This document shows, piece after piece, positions 32,751-44,689 of a DNA stretch of 64,000 bases (its first letter is position 1; the number at the start of each line of letters is the position of its first letter). This stretch comes from Thalassia testudinum (taxonomy: Eukaryota > Streptophyta > Magnoliopsida > Alismatales > Hydrocharitaceae), in contig JAZHRO010000013.1 in NCBI GenBank assembly GCA_037157565.1, forward strand, positions 39,374,501 through 39,438,500. The letters are read 5' to 3'. The translations under genes and the position numbers were made by a program. The notes under the pieces were generated by a model. That model saw only the letters and a program-made list of their open reading frames with translations. It had not been told where the DNA came from and made no database searches.

Positions 32751-34847
32751 CGAAGGGCTTGCGCAGGTGAGACTGAGGGTGTTGTAGTTCCTGAGGCGAG
32801 AAGAAAGCTCGCGAGGAGATCTTGCGGAGTCATTTTTTTCGCATTGTCAAATGTCTGGAGGGGTCGCTGGACGTCTAGGACGGACTCCGGACGTATGGAA
32901 AGCACACAGAGTGCCAAATTTCCAGAGATGTTGGGAAGGTGCGTTAGCTAGGCATCCGAGGCACTTTAAGATGTCTGAGAGCATCGTCAGACGTCTGATT
33001 GCTCTCTCTGACGACTGGGAGCCGTGCCAGATGTCTAGAGACACCCTCAGATGGTGGTGGAGGGTTTTAGATGTCTGAAAAAGAGATGCAAAAAGTAAGG
33101 TGAGTTTCCACTCTCGTTTAACAGGTCGGGGACTCTTCCCTAATGTCTGATTTTTGACAGGATATGTGTTTTTGGGTCGGTTCAGGGTCCAAATGGAGTC
33201 AGTTTTTCCCAAACAAAATATCATTGGTTTTTTTTCGGAATTCTCAATGTATTAGTATAGTTTCTATACTATTTTAAACTCGTTTAACATGTGAGCTAAC
33301 AATATAGGTTTCTAGTCCGTTGTGCACATGGGGCTCACGGAGACGTCGGGATTAACAGTTCGAGCTCCCTACCACCCGTATACCCTGGTAGAGTGGTCCT
33401 CTCTAATCCTATGATTTAAATAATTAACGTGCATGCTTTATTATAAACATTTAATTTAACCCTAGGATATGATATAAACCGTAGGGCTGAGGAGGATGAA
33501 TGTACATTACCTGAACCACACTTGCTATACTCTGAAATGCATGATAAAGTTCTTACTGCTAGCAACTGAGTATTAAGTTGATGTGGTGATTGCTTAATTT
33601 ATTATATCAAGAGCTGTTTGTTATATGAATAAGAATCAGAATGTCAATGGAGATATTTGCCGTATATGAAATAAGATAAGTATGACTCATGAAACCTACG
33701 GGGAACTAGGAAAGGAACTCAAGTATACTGAAACGAATATCGGATGCATGATGGAATATGTTCCCTATGGGTGCATTGGGTGGTTGTTTTGACTTAGATA
33801 CGAAAAGTGAGCTGGCCCTCGTGTACATGGTACCGAGGAGAGCTATTGTCACTTTAGTGTAGAGGGGAGCTAGCTGCCCCTTTGGTTGGGACCCAGGGTT
33901 AGGAATTGGCACCTTATATTGACTCTTGTTAGGTCCACTGGGCAAACCAGGATAGTCGGGCGAGGGTACGCAGGCTGTTAAGGGGTGTGGCCCCTGTTCT
34001 GTGTTGTGCTGTACGTTTGGGCGTACCCATTAGTGGAAACGACTGACCGCGTGCTAGCATGGGGTAGCTACTCATGCGCTTATCGCGTGTGCCATAGTCA
34101 CCGCTACGTTGCGGCCATGACCCCAGGGTGGTAGATCGTGTGTAGGACTACCACGAGATGTTCTCCTGGCCAGGAGAGCGCCACGTGCACATCCTGCATC
34201 ATGGGAAAACTGTATGAAGATCGTTCACTTAGGGAACAAGTTCATTAAGAAATATTGTGAACCCTTACTAGAATAACCGAATCAGAAACACATGGATGTT
34301 TTTAAACAAAAACAGATAATAATTCATAATTAGAAATTGTATGATTAGTTAGTTGCTTTTCTCTTTATATTTAATTGCATTTAAAATCTCATATACATCA
34401 CTCTACTCAACGTTAGCTGATCACAGATTTATGTAACTTGTTCAGGTTAGGGAGTTGAGCAACCAGCACCACTGGCTGCAGAGGGTGCTAGGCCCTGTTG
34501 AGTCCAACAGTAATTGTACTTACTCCTTTTCCGTTTCCGAGATTTTCTGTTGTTAGTGAGTATTTTGGCCTATGTTGAGCCATGTTGTTGTTACACTTTT
34601 ATTAGTTGTGATGGCTAGCTAGCGTACTGTACCTTTATTTCTCGCCTGTGGCATGTCGTTTCTGTTGAACTTTATTCCTGTTTTCCGTTGCCAGCTTTTA
34701 ATCAATTTTCTTAGTTACATTACTTATGTGGTTGTGGAAATGTTTATCTATACATTTGGTTGGTTTCTCGTTGGATGACTGGTCTTGGGATTTAGTCGAG
34801 GCGGGCCGTTCTCGGGTTCCGTAGGGAGCCGGAATTGGGTTGTAACA
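32751..34847 (+). repeat. Truncated chromovirus LTR
   Basis: Ends GGGTTGTAACA like the other chromovirus LTRs and carries their landmarks: GACGTCT words (32850-33080), CCTGGTAGAGTGG near 33384, the CACGTG...GGAGAG stretch near 34160, GGAGTTGAGCA near 34451 and GAGTCCAACAGTAATTG near 34500. The start, with stem-loop and TATA box, is missing at the junction with the Tat-like LTR. No primer site follows the end, so it is a solo or truncated LTR. It is clearly more diverged from the complete copy than that copy's two LTRs are from each other. Confidence 0.75.
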
Positions 34848-35900
34848 TAAGGTGAGTTAATTTGGTATAAAGTTGTTCTACCTCTTATGTAGAATAACGT
34901 TAACTTGCCTGAGCACCCAAATACTAAAATTTACTTGTTCTACCACTCTCCTATTTCTTTATTTATTCTAATAACTTATTCCTCTTACCAAATAGTTAGG
35001 GTTAATTTATTTAAGGAGTTATGAAAGTGATGTTAAGAAATGTAAAACTCATGTTGACCTACAATTGTATTTACTTGCAAGGTGGTATTAACACCAGTTT
35101 AAGTTTGCTTGAATTGATGTTAAGTTATTGTGTTAACTCTTGTAGCGTTTACTTGGTAGTGGTGTTAAGAATATGAAACATGAGAGTTGTTAGAGGTATA
35201 AGTGATATACGATTTTAACATGAGTTTGGCTAACACTAGATGAGTATAAGTGGCGTACGATTTTAACATGGGCTTGGCTAACAATAGTTGAAACTAGTGT
35301 CAGACAAAGCCGTCTTAAAATGGCTAAACCCAGGTTAGCAAATGAGGGGTTAAGTGGTCAAGTAAGTGGGGTTTAATACTCCTTTTGATGGGTTAACTCT
35401 CAGGTAAACTAAACCTTAAAATTTTATATTAGGTAAAGTTTAGGAGGTCTTAAGAACGGATAAGTGAATGGTAGGAGGAGGATTAGTGGGTGTAGATGTA
35501 ATGGTTGAGTTATGTGTTATTATTGTTTTTGCTTTTATTTGTATTGGGAGTGTGTTAGTAGAATAGATGTAATAAGTGAAAGTGTGTTAGTGCAGGTAGA
35601 TATGTTGGATAAGAGTGTGTTGGTGGGGGTATGTATGATTGGTAATAGGTAAATATGATGGATAATGATAGATGTGATTGGTGAGAATCAAAACTTTGAC
35701 ATTATTCATGTTCTGTGTCACTTATAATTGTCACATGAAATAACCCTACCTCCAAAACTCACACCAAATGGGACCTTATAGCCTCCTCAAATGAAAACAA
35801 CATTGAAATTTACAAATGAAAGCAAGCATTAACCATTCTTAGTTCACTCAAAATATCATTGACATTCCTTAAAATAGATTTCACAATGGCAGTGGTTGTG
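34848..35900. other. Unique-looking flank, no gene seen
   Basis: TA-rich DNA with GTTAAG/GTGTTAG words. Two imperfect copies of a 48-bp unit (GTATAAGTG...TTTTAACATG...GGCTAAC) lie at 35196-35291. No open frame of note. Confidence 0.5.
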
Positions 35901-35909
35901 GAAGGCTCC

Positions 35910-36300
35910 CCCCATGACCTCTCTCATTTCGTTCCTTCCAAAGACTCCATATGACGAGGGGGAGGAGGAAATCTGGACATTAGGCAAAAATTTTTACCAA
36001 ACATGACTCTACGAACTTTGGAATAAGAACACATAAAGAAAAGATGGATGATAATTTCTTCCACTTCCTTGCACAACAAACAAGTGGGGTCAATCTGAAC
36101 TCCTTCGTGTCTAAGGTGCACTTTGCTGGGAAGGTACACACTGGTAGCGAGCCAACCGCAATAAGCCCATTTAGACATATATCCCTTGGCCCAAATAACC
36201 TCTCTTATTTCGAGCATAGGTTCATGGCACCTAATGACATCCACAACCCTGGCAGCTGAGAAGTCTCCATTATGTTGTAGAGGCCAATTCCAACGGTTGT
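35910..36300 (-). pseudogene. LINE (L1-type) remnant: zf-RVT zinc-binding tail
   Basis: The minus-strand frame 35924-36373 reads WAKGYMSKWAYCGWLATSVY, then LPSKVHLRHEGVQIDPTCLL, C, and EEIIIHLFFMCSYSKVR. The pattern CxxC followed by HLFxxC after a tryptophan-rich stretch is the zf-RVT domain found after the RT of plant non-LTR retrotransposons. In LINEs it helps bind nucleic acid. No RT core lies upstream (to the right), so only the end of an old copy is present. The frame then runs into a Pro-rich tail. Of the features in this flank it is the only recognisable one. Confidence 0.7.
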
Positions 36301-36530
36301 TGCTATAGAAATAACAGAAGATGCGGTGTTTCATTTTTATCATGCGAATCGTCTGATGTTGAGTCATGGGCACGGAGGCGACAAATTACTTTATGGCCAG
36401 CAACATCTCAATTATTCACCACATATATATGTCATATATAAGCATCCTCTACCTTTGTGTAGGAGTTCGTGTGCCCGTACAAGTTATTTGAACAGGGAAA
36501 TTGCCGGAGGGAAGGGGCCTCGAAGGATAT

Positions 36531-38600
36531 AGGTATTTTGAAAACAATGCTTTGTGACGTTTAGGTTGCCGTTACAGTCCCTTTTCCTTTTCTTTATATC
36601 TCAGCAATTAGGAAAAATTCGCGATTTGCTTCAGAAGGATTTCACTATATATATATATATATTCCTTTCATTCTAATCCACGAGAATGGACTCCATTTAA
36701 TATTTCTTTCCATGTTAGATAGCATTCAATCAATGCACATGTTTATATTTAATTAATTTTTATATTATGTGTCGTAGGATATAAAAGTTAATTATATAAA
36801 AATGTAATATAATTTTTAATTAATATATCTTGATCTACGATGGATAAAAAATTAATATATTATATGTTGAAAAATATATATTTTATATATTTTAATTTTC
36901 AATCGATAAAAAATTAAAATTACTAATAAAAATAAAAATATACTATATGTTAAGGTCAACAATGAAAATAAAATTTACAATGAATATATATGTTAAATAA
37001 TATATAAAAAAATGAAACAAAAGAAAAAAAAAAGATAAAAGATGAGAGAAAAAGTGACTATGTAGCCATAAAAAAAATTAAACAAAAGGAGAGAGCAAGA
37101 TTGTCGTAGTCAGAAAAAATAAAAAATAAATGGTAGATGAAAAAGGTAAATAAATCGAGTAAACAATGATATAGATAATATTCTATCTACCCCAATTCAT
37201 TAGATATAGAGATCATATGGGTAGCCTATTTTAACGGCAGCTCACAGCGGACTAACCTCTATTAGTTGATGTGCGCTATGCAAACCTAATTACCCCCTTT
37301 GAAATAAATTACCAATTGCAGCTTCACTTAATTCTAAATAATTAAGCAACATCTCCCATAAGGTATCTTGGTCGTGAACTTCTCCGGTGTCTCGTCAGCG
37401 GTCCATTTAACCCATTCAGTGGAATGATTCACCACTTAACTTGTTAAAAAAAATAAATCTTTCACTTTATATTGATCAAGACTCGAATTGAAAACTGTCA
37501 TATACTGCATAACATGTAGAAACGAATATTTTGAGAGGCATCTCTTTTGTAATCATTCCAGAATTTAATTAATATCCAATTCTTCTGAGGGTGGGTGTTA
37601 CTTTCATCTAAGGTGGTATCTTCCTTTGTATCAAGGTATGCATTGCCGTCATTCCCAGACGTATCTAGATTTTTTTCCAAAGTATCTTTAGGCCTCAAGT
37701 TGTATGATGTCTACAATTAAAAAGCCAAACTTTATGAGGCTTTCTTTTCGAAGGAAGCATGCTCCTTCTTGATCACAGAAAATCAACCGCATGCATCTTT
37801 GACTAACTTGAAGTTGTCAAGTGAGTGGGAGTCCAGATGGGTTGTGTGGAGTTTATTTTCTTGGACCACTTCCGGATATAAGTTTTCTTCAAGGTTGTGT
37901 ATATTGCGTTGTATAAGCAGAGGGAATGGGAGATTTATCTCGTGTTTCATGCGTCTTGTTCTGGAATGTGCTGGTGTCGATGTTAGGTTGTGAAATCTGA
38001 CGTTTGCAAATTACACGATGGAGGTGGAATCCGCGAGTTCCATCATTTCGTCCCGTCACGTCGGCGGATGTAATATTATTTTATACTTTTTAATTAACGT
38101 TATCTTCCTTATTTCATAAGTTTATTTTACCTAACAAACACATCATGTAAAATGAACTTTACCGATTCCTTAACATAGCTACCGATCCAACTAAATACCC
38201 AGGTGAAATAAAATCTTTCAATTCCTTCTACTCATTTTACGTCCCATTTTATCCCTCTCAATACTTTCTAAAAACAAACGTGACCTAAGGATCCAGTGAG
38301 ATGTAGGGGAACCTCCTTGAAAATCTATAGTTACCATGGGCTAAAACAAGAGTTGAGAAGCTACCGAATGAAAAAATTTACCGTGGACAAAGTTATTTAA
38401 AAAAAAAAAAAAAAAGGGTAGAACAACTTTTATCTCAATCACCTACTCCTTGATGTAATTTAATCTACATTATTAAAATCGACTGTGACTTAAAGTACTT
38501 CTACTGAAATTATCACTATTTATATTATATTAAACTAACCATGTTTATAGCTAATACTTGTTCCACAAGGAGAAATGTAGATCATATATTATCATCCATT
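36531..38600. other. AT-rich spacer, no supported gene
   Basis: Contains a (TA)n run at 36643-36662, A-rich tracts (36960-37080) and a poly-A of 17 or more at about 38397-38416. Short open stretches at 37498-37698 (minus) and 37769-37993 (plus) show no motif I recognise and are not called. Confidence 0.5.
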
Positions 38601-38871
38601 TATAATCTATAATATCTATAATTCCCCATGTGGGATTGAATCACAATGCCAATGACACTGTAGTAGTTATTGTGCATGTGAATATTGTTGATATCAAATC
38701 TAATTTCCCAATTTCACACTCATTCCGATGTTGTTCTCCACCTCCTTCCCCCCCCCCTCTCTCTTCTTCCTCGTTGGAGCCTTGCCTCTTCCCATGCAAA
38801 GACCACCTCCACCATCACCACCAGGCACGCTCCTCCTCCACTCCTCCTTCCTCTTCATCCTCGCTGACGCG

Positions 38872-38996
38872 ATGAAAGGAGATCAGAGAGCGGTTAAGGT
38901 GGCCGCCGTTGCTGACCACCGAAGGTGTGCCTGTGGGTTTGGGGGTGGCGTGGATTTGCTCGACAGGCTGCTGTCGGATCCAGGGCTCAAGTCCAG
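38872..38996 (+). pseudogene. Possible first-exon relic of a host gene
   Basis: A GC-rich island in AT-rich DNA. From the ATG at 38872 the frame reads MKGDQRAVKVAAVADHRRCA and continues to a candidate splice donor (AAGTCCAG|GTAAAAT at 38996/38997). The island is preceded by a CT-rich stretch with TCCTCC words, as in many plant 5' UTRs. The protein is unfamiliar. The next complete chromovirus begins 216 bp further on, so downstream exons, if any, were displaced. Chance is a real alternative. Confidence 0.25.
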
Positions 38997-39207
38997 GTAA
39001 AATATCAATTTCATAGTTGCAAGTTGAGATCATGGCACGGTGGTGTTGATTGAGGGGATTTTTAGTGGCATTTAGTTTTTTAATGTGTTCTTTGAGATTT
39101 TGTTGCGTCAACCCCACCTCCTCCCCCATCCCCCTCGCCTCCTTCAGTGAGTAGATCATCGCCATTATCACCCTCTCTGATTGATGTTTTTTCTCACCCT
39201 TTTTAGG

Positions 39208-39212
39208 TATAG
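39208..39212 (+). repeat. Target-site duplication TATAG (left)
   Basis: Identical to 49444-49448, immediately outside the LTR termini TG...CA. Confidence 0.92.
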
Positions 39213-39333
39213 TGTGAAGACCCATTCTGTTCTAAGCCTTTTAAGACGTCTGAACTGTCAGTCAAACGTCTGGTCAAACGTCTAGACCTATTCCCAGACG
39301 TCTGAAAATTGCAAATTTTGTACGCATACTCGC

Positions 39334-39358
39334 GTTTGCATGCTGGCTGCGTGCAAAC
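39334..39358 (+). promoter_or_regulatory. LTR stem-loop (5' LTR copy)
   Basis: Arms GTTTGCATGC and GCGTGCAAAC around TGGCT, ten pairs including one T-G. It lies about 57 bp upstream of the TATA box. The homologous stem in the 3' LTR has different bases at three pairs, yet all ten positions pair. Confidence 0.8.
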
Positions 39359-39414
39359 AGACTCCTTTTTCTTCTCTCTCTCTTCTCTCCCTCACCAGAA
39401 CCCTAGTGCACTCC

Positions 39415-39422
39415 CTATATAA
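39415..39422 (+). promoter_or_regulatory. TATA box of the 5' LTR
   Basis: CTATATAA followed by CCCCTCTCCCC; the same box occurs at 46992-46999 and on the minus strand near 10446. Confidence 0.7.
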
Positions 39423-41815
39423 CCCCTCTCCCCCTTTCCTCTTTTCCCCACTCCACCACAGCTACCTTCCTTCGTCTCCACTACAGCGAGAGGGGGGTGA
39501 GCGCGAGAGAGGGTGCGAGAGTGAGGGACGAGGAGGAGAGGCGGCATGAAGAGAGGAGGAAGAGCTTGAGCTTGCGAGCTCGTGGGAGACGCCCCCGACA
39601 CATTGCTATAGCCAGAGCTGTAGACGAGGAGGAGAGGCCGCGGTTGCGCGCGGCGAGAGGAGCAGGAGGTTGGTCTGGTTTTGGGATTTTCCCAGAATCA
39701 GACGTTTGGCATGCCATCCAGATGACGGGTTGGACGTATGGTGACGACACCGGATGTCTGAAAGCAGAGCTTCGCGAAGGTACGTTCCTCTTGCGGTTAC
39801 GGTCATGCAGGCCGCACCGCAAAGCCAATCTGTATGGCTAAAAGTGGGTGATTCGTCTGTTGCGTGCAGGGATAGCTTCGGGAAGGCACGGGGCACGCCC
39901 TCCCACGCGTTTCGGACGTCTGGACAATTTACCAGACCACCAGAAGCACTCCCAGACGACTGGAGGAGAGGTCGGATGTCTGGAGTTGGGTCCAGACAGT
40001 CAAATAGGGGTTCTGGACGACTGAAGTCGACGCAGGAACCTGAGGTGAGACCCTGGTGACTTTTAAGACGTCTGGACCTTGTGCCAGACGTCTGATTTAG
40101 GACTGCAGTTCTATTTTTGACCTGTTTAGGGTTCGTTTGAGGTCCATTTTATGCAAAAAAGATATCTGTGATTTACTTGTGAGTTCCTCAACATGTTAGT
40201 AAGCCTTATATACTGTTCTAAACATTCCGTTGTGGTATGTCTCTTGGTATAGGACTTCGATCTGTTGCGTGTTCGAGGCCTACAGAGGCACGTGAACCTG
40301 CCATTCGAGCCCCCAATATTCACGTATTGTCTGGTAGAGTGGTTTCCCTTGTTTTTAATTATAAAACATGAATGCATATGTGAAATTGGATAACTAGAAA
40401 CCTAGGATGTGGCATGAATCCTAGGACGAGAAGTACTTGCACTGTTTGTATGTTTGTTTGAGATTGCAGTCATAAATGAATGAATAGAAATGTAAACAAC
40501 TGCCTGTTAATAAATACGAGTTGCCTATGAAATATGAAATGCCTGTGCTAGTTAAAGAGTTACCTGTGACATTACTTGTTGTATATGTTAAATTGTGGAA
40601 ATATGAGCTGCATGTGTATAATGAGAATGGAAATGTGAATGATGAAACCTAATATGGAACAACATGGTGAATACGAGCATGAACCATAAGGGAAATTAGG
40701 AGTAGAGCTCTTGTGGATAAATGGAATGGATCTGGAAATGTGAGTGGGAAGTGTGTTGGCCCTTGAGTACGTGGTACCAAGGAGAGCGACTGTCCCCTAT
40801 TTAGTGTAGAGCGGAGCTAGTCGCCCTTGGGTTGGGACCTGGGGATAGGATTGGCCACTCTATACCAACTTCTTTGGCCCTTGCTTACACTGTACTTGGG
40901 AGAGATACTAGTGTAGGGAGAGAGTTAGCCACCCCACGGGGCCTGGGGTTCAGCTAGCCACCCTACACCGACTTGTTAGGCCCCTTGGGCAAACTGGGGT
41001 AGTCAGACGAGGGTGTGCGGATTGTGGAGGGGCGAGACCCTTGTTTGGTTCTGAGGGGCTAAACCCCTGTTACTGAGAGGGCTAGACCCTGTAGTGTTCC
41101 ATTCTGTACTTTGAGCGTACCCGCTAGCGGAAACGACTGACCGTGTGCAAGTGCGGGGTAGCTACCCGTGCGTTTATCATGGGTGCCGTAGTCACCGCTA
41201 CGTCTGTCCGTGACCTCAGGGTGGTTGATTGGGTGTAAGATCACCATGGGGGACTCTCCCAGCCAGGAGAGCACCACGTGTACCTTCTACTCTTCAAAAA
41301 AGACTACAATCAAGATCGTTCCCACGAGGAACACACGAGATCAAGAAAGAGATCTGAAAGGAAACCAATGGGTGAAAAGAAATGACTTACGAAATAAATT
41401 AATTGGAAAAGATAAAATTACCTGTTAGACTTTACTTCTTTAGTTAGTTGGTTGCCACTTTACTCAGTGTTCGCTGACTCCTTTTTACTCGTACCCCTTT
41501 ACAGGTCCCGGAGTTGAGCAGCCCGAGTCACCGGCTGTAGAGGGCACTGGGCCCAGTCGAGCCCAGTAGTAGTTCTTGTTTTTCTTGTACTTCCTTTTGC
41601 TAGTGAGTTAGACTGTTGTGGTGGTGATATGTATTGTTAGCAACTTTTACTTCCTTTACTGCTTGTACTCTTTTACTGTTAGTGTCTTAGCATAGTGAAT
41701 GTGGTTTACTTTCCTGCTTTTTGGTTATTTCTTGTTGGACGACTGGGTCTTAGGATTAATCGAGTCGAGCTGGTCTCGAGTCCTGTAGGGATTCGGGAAC
41801 CGGATCGTAACAAGA

Positions 41816-41831
41816 TGGTATTAGAGTAAGG
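41816..41831 (+). promoter_or_regulatory. Primer-binding site for initiator tRNA-Met
   Basis: TGGTATTAGAGTAAGG, three bases after the LTR end. It differs from the standard TGGTATCAGAGCAAGG by two C-to-T changes. Confidence 0.88.
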
Positions 41832-41996
41832 TCGTCCCGAGAAATGAACCAACTAGCTTGAGAATAACCAATTCACATGCATGTAAGTAGAGTAACCACC
41901 GCAACGTACCGCTTGACATCTGTTCTGAGTTTCTTTCGCTGAAGTCTATTAGAGTTGACTTCTTTTTGTTCTGTCTTCCACATCTCCTTGCAGGAG

Positions 41997-43245
41997 ATGC
42001 CACGACGTGGAGTTCTTAAGGAGGGCCGCGGACGCAGCCGTGGACGAGGTCGGAAGGGCGGACATGCCGGGCCCGAGGTGCCAGGTGATCCACAACTTCT
42101 CCCGAGCGTTCAGGCCCAGGACCTCGCTCAGTTGATACGAGACATAGTACGAGAGGAGCTCCACCTACCTCCACGGGTGCCTCTCCCTGGGAACGTGGAA
42201 GGGGAGTCCTCTGTGGGGCCAAGAGACCGACGCAACGCTGGACGAGGGGGAGAGGGTGGTCCTCCGCCTTCCCCACCACACTTTGATACTTCTGAGCACG
42301 AGCTCTCCCTGCCTGGAGGCGTGCCCATTTTCCCACTGCAGCTGCACTACAAGCTTTTCGGAAAGATCCGGAAGTTGAAGCCCCCCTCCTTCAAGGGGGA
42401 TGGGGACCCGTCTGAGGTAGAGGACTAGCTGGAGCTGATTGAGAAGTTATTTGACACCCTTCTCCCCCCTACGGAGTTCCGCGTGGCCTTTGCCACGTAC
42501 CGGTTGGAGAGTACGGAACACAGGTGGTGGAGGGCGGTCAGAGGCCAGGAAAGGGGAGAGCCGACGTGGGACCAGTTCGTAAGCCTCTTCTGCGAGCAGT
42601 ACTACCCGCAGACTTGGCAGGATCAGAGGAGGAGAGAGTTCCACACTCTCCGCCGGGGGACGATGACTGTTAGCGCGTACAGCACGCGCTTCTTGGAGTT
42701 GTCACGTTTTACTGCGACAGTTGTAGCAACTGAGGAGGAGTGCCTGTAGAGGTTCACTGAGGGGCTCCGGCCTTCCATTCGGGGGTATGTCAAGCCCTTG
42801 AAGCTGCCAACCTTCTCGAGAGTGGTGGAGGCAGCTATGACATACGAGGAGACTAACCCGGCCACACGAGACACCGACAGAGGACGGAGGAGGCCCTACC
42901 AGCCAATGTACTCACAGGGCTGACGAGAGAGGAGGCACACGGCACCCACAGGAGAGCCATCTCGTTTTGTGGGGCCATCATTGGCCTTTGGGGCCCCTCA
43001 TAGGGGCCAGCTGTCAGCACTGGACCCCTGCCCAGCCGTCAGTAGGGACCTACCGTGGGAGGGAGTCAAGTCCCCCTCTGCTACCAGTGTAGCCAACCGG
43101 GCCACATCAGGAGGGACTACCTGTCTAGGGCTGGAGCGTAGCAGATGCTCCCCGCACCAAGTGCTGGAGGCCGAATAGGTGGTCATGGTTCCCAGGCGCG
43201 TGGGGGAGGACAGTAGTCACGGGGAGGGTACCGGCCAGCGGCTAC
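41997..43245 (+). pseudogene. gag of the complete chromovirus (stops, broken zinc knuckle)
   Basis: Gag would assemble the particle and bind RNA. I choose the ATG at 41997 because MPRRGVLKEGRGRSRGRGRK is followed by an open frame and lies just after the leader. The capsid part continues in the same frame through TAG at 42426 and 42747 and TGA at 42921. Compared with fragment B, which reads LWRFTEGL and SQGRQERR at the last two, these are a Trp codon and an Arg codon lost by G-to-A or C-to-T changes. The knuckle near 43080-43125 reads CYQCSQPGHIRRDY: the last Cys has become Tyr, and the frame is shifted by one base there. Confidence 0.85.
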
Positions 43246-43261
43246 TCCTCCGACGCAGAGT

Positions 43262-43738
43262 GTGGCTGCTTCTTTTGCATCGAGAGCTGAGGGGCGTATC
43301 AACGCCCTAACACACAGAGATGCCAGGGCATTAGGTTCAGTGGTGGCAAGTATGGTTACAGTTTCCGGCAGATTAGTTTACGTACTTTTTGATTCCGGTG
43401 CCATACACTCGTTTGTTGCTGCGAGTTTTACTGTCAGTTTGGGACAGGACTGCGTGTTGTTAGAGGATCCATTTGTGATCAGAGGTCCGAGTGGTCAGCT
43501 GTTTGTAGCTGAGGAGGTCTATATAGACTATGAGGTCAATATTGGGGGACATAGCCTCTCCGCTGACCTGATCGTGATACCGATGGGGGATTCTGCTTAC
43601 CACGCCTTGGTGGATTATTTTGGGAGGAAGATCGTCTTCTCCATACCGGAGATGCCTTCCTTTGAGTTTCACGGACAACCGGTGGACGGAGGTTTCAGGT
43701 GCATTTTTGCACTTCGGGCAGGGAGACTTTTAGGCTAG
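43262..43738 (+). pseudogene. Aspartic protease of the complete chromovirus
   Basis: The frame contains INALTHRDARALGSVVAS, then VLFDSGAIHSFVAASFT with the catalytic Asp-Ser-Gly intact (Thr of the usual SGATH replaced by Ile), then GQDCVLLEDPFVIRG and VNIGGHSLSADLIVIPM. Compared with fragment B, a stretch around the GVILGMD block after VIPM is missing, and the frame ends at 43738 where a TAG follows RLLG. Role: processing of Gag-Pol. It is not expected to be made as part of a polyprotein, because stops lie on both sides. Confidence 0.85.
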
Positions 43739-43809
43739 GGGTGTGAGAGCTTTCTAGCCTATGTGGTGGCAGAGCTTAGCCCCGTGGCAGACTTTCAGAG
43801 AATCCCGGT

Positions 43810-44660
43810 GGTCAGAGAGTAGCCCGATGTGTTTCCAGAGGAGCTGCCAGCACTACCACCTGAGCGTGAGATCGGGTTTGAGATCTCACTGGTACCGAGG
43901 ACCAGCCCCATTTCTACGGCACCGTACAGGATGGTACCACTCGAGCTACGAGAGCTCAAGTCATAGCTGCAGGACTTGTTGGAGAAGGGCTTTGTGAGGC
44001 CCAGTGCATCTCCGTGGGGAGCCCCTGTGTTATTCGTCAAGAAGAAGGATGATACCCTGCGCCTTTGTATTGACTACAAACAACTGAATAGGGTCACCAT
44101 TAAGAACAAGTATCTGCTGCCGAGGATTGATGATTTTTTCGACCAGTTACTAGGTGCCACGGTTTTCTCCAAGATAGATCTGAGATCAGGCTACCACTAG
44201 TTGAGGATCAAGGAGACCGATGCCTCCAAAATAGTTTTCCGTACCCGGTACGAACACTACGAGTTTTTGGTCATGTCGTTTGGGCTGACCAACGCCCCTG
44301 CTGCCTTCATGGATTTAATGAACTGAGTGTTTAGAGCGTATCTGGATCAGTTTGTGGTGGTATTTATTGATGACGTGCTCATTTACTCGAGGAATTAGGC
44401 ACAGCATAGACAACACTTGCGGATGGTTCTTGACACTTTGAGATGGCGCAGGCTGCATGCCAAATACAGCAAGTGAGAGTTTTGGTTGAGACAGGTGACC
44501 TTCTTGGGCCATGTGATTTCAGGGGATGGCTTGGCTGAAGGCTGAGGCAGTACTTAGGTGGGAGAGGTCATGTACAATGACAGAGATATGCAATTTCTTG
44601 GGACTGGTAGGTTACTACCAGCGGTTTATCAGGGGTTTTTCGCAGATTGCGCGTCTTATG
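43810..44660 (+). pseudogene. Reverse transcriptase of the complete chromovirus (broken)
   Basis: Blocks in order are [70 protein letters not shown], the catalytic FIDD at 44363-44374 (VVVFIDDVLIYSR) and FLGHVISGDG near 44505. Stops interrupt it, for example TAG at 44198 where fragment B has a Gln codon, and the frame shifts after about 44525. The catalytic Asp pair is still present. Confidence 0.88.
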
Positions 44661-44689
44661 ACTTAGTTGACTCGGAAAGACGTCCCCTT

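Larger units (their letters stand above)
39213..41812 (+). repeat. 5' LTR of the complete chromovirus
   Basis: 2600 bp, TGTGAAGACC...GATCGTAACA. Repeated CAGACGTCTG-type words fill the first 900 bp, followed by the body with CCTGGTAGAGTGG-like and GGAGAGCACCACGTG words. It is the same LTR type as at 9425-10691, 32751-34847, 46801-49443 and 50988-52976. Confidence 0.93.

Noticed and set aside
37498..37698. Minus-strand 66-codon open frame
   Set aside because: No motif, no neighbour support and short length in AT-rich DNA.
39230..40100. CRISPR-like repeat array from the AGACGTCT words
   Set aside because: The words are short, palindromic and irregularly spaced, and the DNA is plant LTR sequence.
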